Source of the DNA: Luscinia megarhynchos
Taxonomy: Eukaryota > Chordata > Aves > Passeriformes > Turdidae
Assembly (NCBI GenBank): GCA_034336665.1
Contig: CM067566.1
Coordinates: forward strand, 27,372,330 to 27,436,329
Reading direction: 5' to 3'
DNA length: 64,000 bases
Part shown: in pieces, positions 63,982-64,000 of the stretch
How the letters are laid out: each line of letters begins with the position of its first letter
Numbering within the stretch: the first letter of the stretch is position 1
Made by a program: the position numbers and the translations under genes
The notes under the pieces: generated by a model
Told to the model about the DNA's origin: nothing
The model's database searches: none
Seen by the model: the letters and a program-made list of their open reading frames with translations, nothing else

Positions 63982-64000
63982 TTTGATAACATAAATTAAG

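Overview
The window is nuclear vertebrate DNA, almost certainly from a bird and probably a passerine. It has one multi-exon gene with GT-AG introns and a CpG-island promoter, an AT-rich background, and many fragments of the avian CR1 LINE in both orientations. Several LTR-like repeats resemble families I recall from songbird genomes. There are no operons, CRISPR arrays or other prokaryotic features, and I recognised no tRNA or rRNA gene.

The only gene I can name is LONRF1, on the minus strand, filling about the first 13.3 kb. Nine coding exons (41-199, 1449-1570, 2115-2229, 3061-3151, 3237-3474, 3994-4140, 4735-4857, 6587-6705 and 12691-13288) join in frame to give about 571 residues. The order is an N-terminal RING finger, TPR-like segments, a low-complexity linker, a second C3HC4 RING finger and the start of the LON substrate-binding domain. 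The gene runs off the left edge, so the rest of the LON domain is missing. The first exon lies in a CpG island (about 12.24-14.03 kb) with a perfect TCACGTGA box, a GC box and a CTCF-like site.

From about 14 kb to 64 kb I see no gene I can name. This roughly 50 kb is AT-rich intergenic or intronic sequence with CR1 fragments (16.8, 17.2-17.8, 18.5-19.6, 25.9, 30.0, 38.7, 40.9-42.0 and 48.6-49.0 kb). It also has a diverged 0.3-kb direct duplication (16.46 and 21.32 kb), two related LTR-like copies (28.65 and 63.45 kb), other LTR-like repeats (53.7-55.1 and 62.0-63.4 kb) and a 36-base poly-T tract. Two non-repeat items deserve attention: a small CpG-dense patch at 56.57-56.70 kb and a strong exon-like segment at 59250-59398 (+). 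In mammals the neighbour of LONRF1, in divergent orientation, is TRMT9B, so these could be 5' exons or a promoter of such a neighbour; this is inference. No TRMT9B coding sequence was recognised.

I found no convincing new biological system. The best leads are the CpG patch and exon candidate, the duplicated segment, perfect short-loop palindromes, and a possible convergent pair of CTCF-like sites.
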